This document shows positions 43,697 to 49,216 of a DNA stretch of 49,216 nucleotides, piece by piece. The translations under genes and the position numbers were made by a program. The first letter of the stretch is position 1. Every line of letters starts with the position of its first letter. Source of the stretch: Bacteroidaceae bacterium (GTDB lineage: Bacteria; Bacteroidota; Bacteroidia; Bacteroidales; Bacteroidaceae); the NCBI GenBank assembly GCA_017560945.1, contig JAFZDY010000041.1, positions 1 to 49,216 of the forward strand, read 5' to 3'. The notes beneath the pieces were generated by a model, which ran no database searches, was not told where the DNA came from, and saw only the letters and a program-made list of their open reading frames with translations.

Positions 43697-44658
43697 TACA
43701 TACTCTTACCCAACCCATTGAAAAGCAACAGGGATTATTTGCTATCGAGCGCATCAGCCTCATGTACAATGCTTTCACCACGGTATTGATAGGAATCTTC
43801 TATATGCAGTTGGCCAATCCTGGCATTCAACTTATTGAGCGCATGGGCATAGTGGGAATGACCCTCCTCTTCTATATGTGGTACCAGTGGCGTCCCTGCA
43901 GACTTACCACCTTTGTACGTGTAGTGTCACAAATGTTTCTACTGATGTATTGGTATCCCGATACGTACGAGTTTAACCGTCTTTTCCCCAATCTCGACCA
44001 CCTTTTTGCCGAGTGGGAGCAGAGACTCTTTGATTGCCAACCGGCCCTATGTTTTAGCGAGATGTGTCACACTACGTGGTGGAGCGAGGCATTCAACATG
44101 GGTTATTGGGCTTACTATCCTATGACATTTCTTGTGGTCTTCTACTACTTCTTTGCCCGTTACGAAAAGTTTAAGCAGATAACCTTCGTCATTCTCTGCT
44201 CCTTCTTTATGTACTACCTTATATACATCTTCCTACCCGTCACAGGTCCTCAGTTCTACTTCAATGCCATTGGGCTGGAGCAGGCTGCCATAGGATTTTT
44301 CCCCAATGTGGGAGATTACTTCCTGTATCATTCGGAGTTGTTGCCCAACCCCGATGCCATCGACGGATTCTTCTTCCGTTTGGTAGAGAATGCGCAAGCT
44401 GCTGGTGAACGACCCACTGCAGCCTTTCCCAGTTCGCACGTTGGTATCTCCACCATACTGATGATATTGGCGGGTAAGGCCAACCGCCGCCTCATGTTCT
44501 TCATGCTCCCCTTCTATATACTGCTCTGCGGTGCCACTGTATATATTCAGGCGCACTATATGATAGATGCCATTGCCGGATTCTTCTCTGCTCTATTGAT
44601 CTATTGGATGTCTTCTCTTATCTATACACATAGGAGAAAGTTAGGCTTAGGAGAATAG
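43687..44658 (+). CDS. PAP2-superfamily membrane protein, AUR1-like
   Basis: 323 residues, about six to seven membrane helices. The phosphatase/transferase motifs are late in the chain: GPQFYF (187-192), PSSHVG (248-253, His251) and AHYMIDAIAG (289-298, His290 and Asp294), which fits the PAP2_3/AUR1 branch that moves a phospho-head group onto ceramide, more than a soluble phosphatase. The start codon lies within the last codons of the epimerase gene. Bacteroidetes make ceramide phosphoinositol and phosphoethanolamine, so a sphingolipid head-group transferase is a reasonable guess; undecaprenyl-pyrophosphate or lipid A phosphatase are alternatives. No other sphingolipid gene is in the window. 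Confidence 0.85.
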   Translation: MALIHTLTQPIEKQQGLFAIERISLMYNAFTTVLIGIFYMQLANPGIQLIERMGIVGMTLLFYMWYQWRPCRLTTFVRVVSQMFLLMYWYPDTYEFNRLFPNLDHLFAEWEQRLFDCQPALCFSEMCHTTWWSEAFNMGYWAYYPMTFLVVFYYFFARYEKFKQITFVILCSFFMYYLIYIFLPVTGPQFYFNAIGLEQAAIGFFPNVGDYFLYHSELLPNPDAIDGFFFRLVENAQAAGERPTAAFPSSHVGISTILMILAGKANRRLMFFMLPFYILLCGATVYIQAHYMIDAIAGFFSALLIYWMSSLIYTHRRKLGLGE

Positions 44659-44690
44659 CACGCGGATAAATTTAATGAATTATGATTTAT

Positions 44691-44725
44691 GACTTGCGTA
44701 GCTTGATGAGCGATAGCGAACTAAT
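44691..44725. repeat. 33-bp dispersed box
   Basis: gacttgcgtagcttgatgag then cgatagcgaactaat, the same box as at 9441-9477 and (inverted) 19744-19779. It is flanked by tatgatt words, not TTGAAC heptads. The rest of the 44659-44916 gap holds only the terminator and unremarkable sequence. Confidence 0.7.
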
Positions 44726-44832
44726 TATGATTTTTTTGCTTGCATGATTCTTTAGACGCGGATGACACGCATTTCTTTGCTATTCGTGTACCTTGAGTGA
44801 CGTTGTACCCATTTTAGGGGGGTGGAAGAGTT

Positions 44833-44878
44833 AAAAAAGGCGGCGCGCTGATATCACATCAGTGCGCCGCTGCTTTTT
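44833..44878. terminator. Bidirectional intrinsic terminator
   Basis: aaaaaaggcggcgcgctgat (44833-44852), a 5-base loop, then atcagtgcgccgctgctttt t (to 44878): a GC-rich stem with one mismatch and A/T tracts on both sides. It lies between the convergent stops of the PAP2 gene (44658) and the large secreted protein (44917). Confidence 0.88.
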
Positions 44879-44916
44879 CAAATAAAATCTATATATTTAA
44901 CCGTATGAATGTAGTG

Positions 44917-47900
44917 TTACTTGATTATCACCTTACGACCGTTTACAATGAATATTCCATTGAGTTGGTGGGTGTTGGTCACACGGCGACCCTGCAGGTC
45001 GTAGATGACGGCAGAGGGCTGATCATCGGCGGGCAATAGAGTGATGCCATCCACACCCATTTCAGCTACATACACGACATCGGTATCGGGCATAGCATCG
45101 TAGGTGTCGCCTATCCAGCCGATGAATATCTCGCCTTCGGTGGTGGGCTGATACACATACTCGGGCATAGTTTGTCCATAGGCCACGTCGATGGTGTGTA
45201 CCAATTCGTCTCCAACGTAGTAGTAAACCTTGTGGATGTTGACGATGTAGGAGCCTTCGTAGGTGAGGTCGGTGGCAGGGACAACCTCAGCTACTTCACC
45301 CCATCCGCTGAAGGTGTAGCCCTGCTTCTGTGGTACCTCGGGGGTAACAATGGCAGTGCCGCGTGCCAGGGTGTCGGTGGCAAATACTTCGCCATCGAGG
45401 AGGTAGGTGATGACGTACTTGGCATACATGACTTCTACTTCGCACGATGCACTCACTCCGCTACCATCTGTGGCGGTGGCAGTGATTACGGCAGTGCCAG
45501 GAGTTATGGCAGTGATTTTACCCAATGTATCGACAACAAGTACCAGAGTGTCGCTACTTGCCCAAACGAGTGCCTTATCCGCAGCATTGTCGGGTGTGAC
45601 ATTGGCAAGTAGGGTCAATGTGTCGCCCTCGGTGAGGGTGAGAGTGGTGTGGCTGAGGGTGATGGTCTCGACGGGGATGGCACGATACTCGACATAGAGT
45701 GTGGTGTCGGTCGCAATCTCGGTCAACTCGTCGCCGTCGGGTGCACTCTTCCATACAGGGCGATAGCCGTCAATGATTTCGAGCTGAGGCAGGGTGCTGT
45801 TGGCATAGAGGGTGTCAATTTCCATAGAGATGTTGGTGGTGTAGGTGACCATATAGACGTGTGCGCCGCCAAGGGTGGGGTGTACATCGACACCTATCTG
45901 CTGGCCGAAGGCTTCGCCCAAGAGGTAGGCTACCTCGCCCGATGTCATTTGCTCAGAGGTGACGGTAATCTGTCCATCAACGATGTCGTACTGCTGTGTG
46001 GCAAAGAGGTTCTTGGCCTTGTTCTTAGCAGAGGTTCCACCGATACAGGCTGCCACCTTGTTTCCCGTGACAGTACCCAGGTTGAAGGCATTCTCCATGA
46101 CGGCATCCTTGTGATTGTATCCGGCTACGCCACCACAGCTGGCTGTACCTGAGATGTCACCCACGTTGTACGAGTTGGTGAGTTGAGCGGTTGATTGTGA
46201 TACTGAACCTGTGATACCTCCCACGTAAGTGGATGTACCAGTGATGGTGGCAAAGTTGGCACAACGGTCAACAAAGGTCTTGGTGCCCATGTAGGCTACG
46301 ATACCTGCTACGTACTGCTTGGCACTGACTTCACCAGTAACGGTGATGCCGCTGATATGGCTATCCTTGATGTAGCCGAAGAGTGCCTGGTAAGTATTCT
46401 CGTTGTGGATATATAGACCACGGATGGTGTGTCCGTCACCCTCGAATGTGCCTTGATAAGCCGTATTTGACTTAGCACCACCTATGGGTGTCCAGTCGTA
46501 GTTGCAGAGGTCAATGTCGTTGAGGAGTTTGGCCGAAATCTTGTAGTCGCCACCGTTCACTTTTGCAGCAAACCATGCCAACTGAGCTCCTGTGCTGATG
46601 TGGTAGATGCCGTCCACAAGGGTGGGTTCAGTGAGGGTGATACCGTCCCATCCGCTCTCGTCGGCCTTGACCATCTCAACGATGCAGGTCTGTTCGCTCT
46701 CAGACTCGTCGCCAATGGTGAGTTGGCTGCGGAAGCAGTGATAACCAGGCTTGGTAGCCTTGATGATGTAGGTGCCATAGGTAGGAGTGTAAAGTCCTTC
46801 GGCATTGGGCTTGAGGGTGTCGCCATCGATGGTGATGGTATATTCAATGCTATCGACATTGGCCACCAGGTTGAGGGTGAAGGTCTTTATGGGGGTGATG
46901 GGGATGTGTACCTCGGGCAACTGGCCAAAGTAGGTCTTGTGAGCAATGGCTGTGAAGTTGGGCGAACGGCCAAGGTTCTTGTTGATGGAGCGATGTGCGC
47001 CGATGGGGTCGCCAAAACCATTGACCTGAATGACGCCCTGATCCATTACGAGTTCATTGGCAGTGGTGGTGTCGAAGTCGGCGGGTATCTCGATGGTGAC
47101 AGCTTGAGCCGAGGGGGCAGAGCCAAAGGTGTACTGCCCGGCACCGAGGATGAGTGACGAACCATTGGGGATGTTGTTGTAGGTGATGTAGGCCGACATG
47201 TTGTATATGCCCGCCAACTTGTTGGCAGGGTGGTGCAGGCCGCTATACTGAATCTTCACCTGATCACCAGGTTGGAAGATGGTGCTACCGGGGCGGCTGG
47301 CATTCGTTACTTCGCGATGACAGGTCTTGGCGGTAAGTACCTGATAGATGGAGTGGCCATTGGCGTCGGTCATCTGCACGATTTGTCGACCCTCCTTCAA
47401 TAACAGGGTGTACGATCCGTCCTCATTCAGGGTGACACCCTCAGAACCGAATCCACTGTATGTGGCCATGTGCTCGCCTATGGTGGGGTATGCTATCTCT
47501 ACCTTCTCCACACCTGTGGGGGTGAATGTGTAGGTGGCTCCCTCGTCGGTGTCGAGGTAGTAGAAGACGTCGTGCTCGGCATCCACGTACTTGCCTGCGG
47601 TCTTCAGTGCGCCCTCGTTGTAGGCTTCGTTGATGTACATGTTGGGCTGCATGGTGGTGACGGAGTTGCCCACAGTCACCACGTAGGCGGCAGTGTTTTC
47701 AGGCCATATGGCACCCCAGTACTCGCCACCCATGAAGGGAGTCTTGGTGAGTGAGTCGGCCTTGGTATTGTACTTATAGTAATTCAGTGCAATGGCATCG
47801 TAGGTGACCAACACGATGGCTGTACCTGTACCCACAGCCTTGATGGTTGACCATGGCTCGGTGGTGGGGTGTGCATTGTCAATCTCGATGACACCGGTGC

Positions 47901-48981
47901 TGGGATTTCCCTCGAGGTCGAGGATGGTGTAGTGGAAATCGGGTTCGATGAAGTAGTTGGCGGTCTGCGTGTCGGTCAACTGCCATGAGCGCATGGGCAA
48001 GGCACTGTAGGTATCGCCTACACTCATCTGCAAGTGTCCGCGCTCGTTGATGTTGACGAGAATGTTGCCTGTCTCGTAGCCATCGTTCTCATTGACATCG
48101 TGCTTGATGGCCTTGGGGTCAAGTGCCTGGTAGTGGGCATCGGTGAACTTCAGGTACGAGTTTTCGCTACCATCGATGTCCATGGTGAAGTATCCACCTT
48201 GGGTGAGACCATCGGCTTTCCATGTGCGGAAGTTGTACACCTGGTTGTCGGCAAGGCGGTAGTATACCTTTTTACTATTGCCATCGACTTCGGTCTTCGA
48301 GGGTTCTACTTTAGTGAAGTTGGTGAAGTGGCTGAACTTCTTTCCAATGAAGATTTCAGCCTCGGCAGGGAGGGTGACGATGTAGTCTCCACCCATGGGG
48401 ATGGCGCCACTCACGGTTACACCCCCTGTGAGGGTGCCGCTGCGGTCGTTGCTCATGTAGCCCTCGGCCTGATGCTCCTCGCTCGGAACGAGCGAAACGT
48501 AATAGCTGTTTCCATTGAGCGCCAGGAATGTCTTACGACCAGCCGTGACACTGTTGCCCAAGCCTACAACCATCCTTTCGCCCTCGCGGGTGGATACATC
48601 TACGGTAATGGTGTAATCCTTGTCGACTTCCCAATTGGTTTTGTCCTCGTGCTTATTGGTGGCATATACGGTGTTTGTCAGCACGGCAAACTCCTGTATG
48701 CTATCGGCTCTGAGGTCGTCTCTGACGTCCAACTCAATGGTGCCATTGATGGTGGCACTGTCCTTGGCAATGGCTGTGAGTACATACGTACCCTGAGGGG
48801 CATTGAAGGTGTAGGTCTGACCATCGGGTTCACCCACGTCCACGGGGCTGCCTGTAGCCTTGTCCACAATACTCATCCACGGTGAGGTGGAGTTCATTTT
48901 CACAATCACGTCGGCTGACTGCATACTCATGCAACACACTATCGTGGCAGCCGCGCTCAGGAGTAACTTCTTCATTTTCAT
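44917..48981 (-). CDS. Large secreted multidomain protein (GLUG, BIG2, InlB-type repeats, C-terminal sorting tail)
   Basis: 1354 residues. A signal peptide (MKMKKLLLSAAATIVCCMSM, then QSA) is followed by about 780 residues of beta-rich sequence I do not recognise, with several similar 100-residue stretches that look Ig-like. Residues about 800-1000 are GLUG-type repeats (LLNDIDLCNYDWTPIGG, GTFEGDGHTIRGL, then VGGITGSV and CGGVAGYN). About 1105-1185 is a BIG2 Ig-like domain, 1190-1310 two InlB/Flg_new-type repeats (GYTFSGWGE, EIFIGWIGD), and 1320-1354 a tail with YDLQGRRV and GIFIVNGRKVIIK, as on type IX-sorted or surface proteins of Bacteroidetes. A surface adhesin or matrix protein is likely; ligand unknown. 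It follows another such protein by 22 bp. Confidence 0.85.
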   Translation of the reverse strand: MKMKKLLLSAAATIVCCMSMQSADVIVKMNSTSPWMSIVDKATGSPVDVGEPDGQTYTFNAPQGTYVLTAIAKDSATINGTIELDVRDDLRADSIQEFAVLTNTVYATNKHEDKTNWEVDKDYTITVDVSTREGERMVVGLGNSVTAGRKTFLALNGNSYYVSLVPSEEHQAEGYMSNDRSGTLTGGVTVSGAIPMGGDYIVTLPAEAEIFIGKKFSHFTNFTKVEPSKTEVDGNSKKVYYRLADNQVYNFRTWKADGLTQGGYFTMDIDGSENSYLKFTDAHYQALDPKAIKHDVNENDGYETGNILVNINERGHLQMSVGDTYSALPMRSWQLTDTQTANYFIEPDFHYTILDLEGNPSTGVIEIDNAHPTTEPWSTIKAVGTGTAIVLVTYDAIALNYYKYNTKADSLTKTPFMGGEYWGAIWPENTAAYVVTVGNSVTTMQPNMYINEAYNEGALKTAGKYVDAEHDVFYYLDTDEGATYTFTPTGVEKVEIAYPTIGEHMATYSGFGSEGVTLNEDGSYTLLLKEGRQIVQMTDANGHSIYQVLTAKTCHREVTNASRPGSTIFQPGDQVKIQYSGLHHPANKLAGIYNMSAYITYNNIPNGSSLILGAGQYTFGSAPSAQAVTIEIPADFDTTTANELVMDQGVIQVNGFGDPIGAHRSINKNLGRSPNFTAIAHKTYFGQLPEVHIPITPIKTFTLNLVANVDSIEYTITIDGDTLKPNAEGLYTPTYGTYIIKATKPGYHCFRSQLTIGDESESEQTCIVEMVKADESGWDGITLTEPTLVDGIYHISTGAQLAWFAAKVNGGDYKISAKLLNDIDLCNYDWTPIGGAKSNTAYQGTFEGDGHTIRGLYIHNENTYQALFGYIKDSHISGITVTGEVSAKQYVAGIVAYMGTKTFVDRCANFATITGTSTYVGGITGSVSQSTAQLTNSYNVGDISGTASCGGVAGYNHKDAVMENAFNLGTVTGNKVAACIGGTSAKNKAKNLFATQQYDIVDGQITVTSEQMTSGEVAYLLGEAFGQQIGVDVHPTLGGAHVYMVTYTTNISMEIDTLYANSTLPQLEIIDGYRPVWKSAPDGDELTEIATDTTLYVEYRAIPVETITLSHTTLTLTEGDTLTLLANVTPDNAADKALVWASSDTLVLVVDTLGKITAITPGTAVITATATDGSGVSASCEVEVMYAKYVITYLLDGEVFATDTLARGTAIVTPEVPQKQGYTFSGWGEVAEVVPATDLTYEGSYIVNIHKVYYYVGDELVHTIDVAYGQTMPEYVYQPTTEGEIFIGWIGDTYDAMPDTDVVYVAEMGVDGITLLPADDQPSAVIYDLQGRRVTNTHQLNGIFIVNGRKVIIK

Positions 48982-49003
48982 TTCTTCCTTGTTTTATTAT
49001 GGT

Positions 49004-49216
49004 TTATTGTCTGAATATCTTTTTCTTTCCACCTTGTATGTATGGCCTTCCGACAGGGGGTTGGCTGAGTCGTATCCCTCGCAAGTCGTAGATGTCGCCA
49101 GCATCGAGGGGAGGACGAATGGACTCCACTTGGGTGAAATCGTCATCGGGAGGAAGGGCCAGGAAGTGTGCAGGGTTGATGTACACCTTGTGCCGTCCTA
49201 TCAGGTATCCCTCGGG
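49004..49216 (-). CDS. C-terminal end of a second secreted protein, 5' part outside the window
   Basis: The frame is open from the window edge to the TGA-type stop at 49004, giving 70 codons with no need for an internal start (the GTG at 49186 is just a codon in the frame). The end reads DIYDLRGIRLSQPPVGRPYI then QGGKKKIFRQ, the same kind of Y-D-L-x-G tail as the next gene. The tail marks an exported protein; nothing more can be said. The 22-bp gap suggests cotranscription with the large protein. Confidence 0.75.
   Translation of the reverse strand, partial: PEGYLIGRHKVYINPAHFLALPPDDDFTQVESIRPPLDAGDIYDLRGIRLSQPPVGRPYIQGGKKKIFRQ

Noticed and set aside
48034-48885. 283-codon plus-strand frame
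   Set aside because: It is antisense to the large secreted protein, whose domains and codon use are convincing; long antisense frames are common against GC-rich third positions.

Overview
The window reads as chromosomal DNA from a member of the Bacteroidales (a Bacteroides, Phocaeicola or Prevotella-like organism). The evidence is the gene families (a fused MurF-alanine racemase, a GSCFA protein, a dxs-trkA-trkH run, an S9 dipeptidyl peptidase, tandem 800-residue FtsX-type permeases), C-terminal tails of the Y-D-L-x-G-R type seen on secreted Bacteroidetes proteins, and promoter-like boxes of the TTTG / TAnnTTTG kind in place of sigma-70 boxes. I cannot place it to genus from sequence alone. 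No rRNA, tRNA, CRISPR array, integrase or transposase was found.

Layout. 1-7873 (minus): an ABC export operon of one LolD/MacB-type ATPase followed by three large FtsX-like permeases, the last cut by the window edge. 8449-13399 (plus): serine acetyltransferase, a THUMP-type RNA methyltransferase with a charged tail, and a secreted S9 peptidase, closed by a strong bidirectional terminator. 13505-19692 (minus): 7TM-HD phosphodiesterase, PriA helicase, cysteinyl-tRNA synthetase. 20060-22945 (plus): glutamyl-tRNA synthetase and Kdo transferase. 23233-24753 (minus): an AT-rich thioredoxin-fold lipoprotein. 25280-30156 (minus): two more FtsX-like permeases without their own ATPase. 30684-35495 (minus): dxs, trkA, trkH. 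35576-40204 (plus): GSCFA protein, MurF-Alr fusion, secreted endonuclease/exonuclease/phosphatase-family protein. 40182-42497 (minus): RNase R. 42653-44658 (plus): an overlapping NAD-dependent epimerase/PAP2 pair that may act on a membrane lipid. 44917-49216 (minus): a 1354-residue secreted multidomain protein and the tail of a second secreted protein.

Most genes are housekeeping. What stands out is the repeat landscape between and inside them: (i) a GC-rich palindromic module (CCCTCCC...GGGAGGG with a GGGTGGGTCTT tail) at about a dozen places, which supplies the N-terminus of three proteins in one reading frame and lies in-frame inside RNase R; (ii) 7-bp TTGAACY arrays directly upstream of many start codons; (iii) an exact 109-bp duplication carrying a promoter-like sequence upstream of both permease operons; (iv) a 22-bp palindromic GTAC array upstream of the lipoprotein; (v) a second, unrelated 22-bp AT-rich repeat family, two copies of which lie within coding sequence. 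The two ABC loci share near-identical gene ends and diverged periplasmic middles, and probably form one co-regulated export system.
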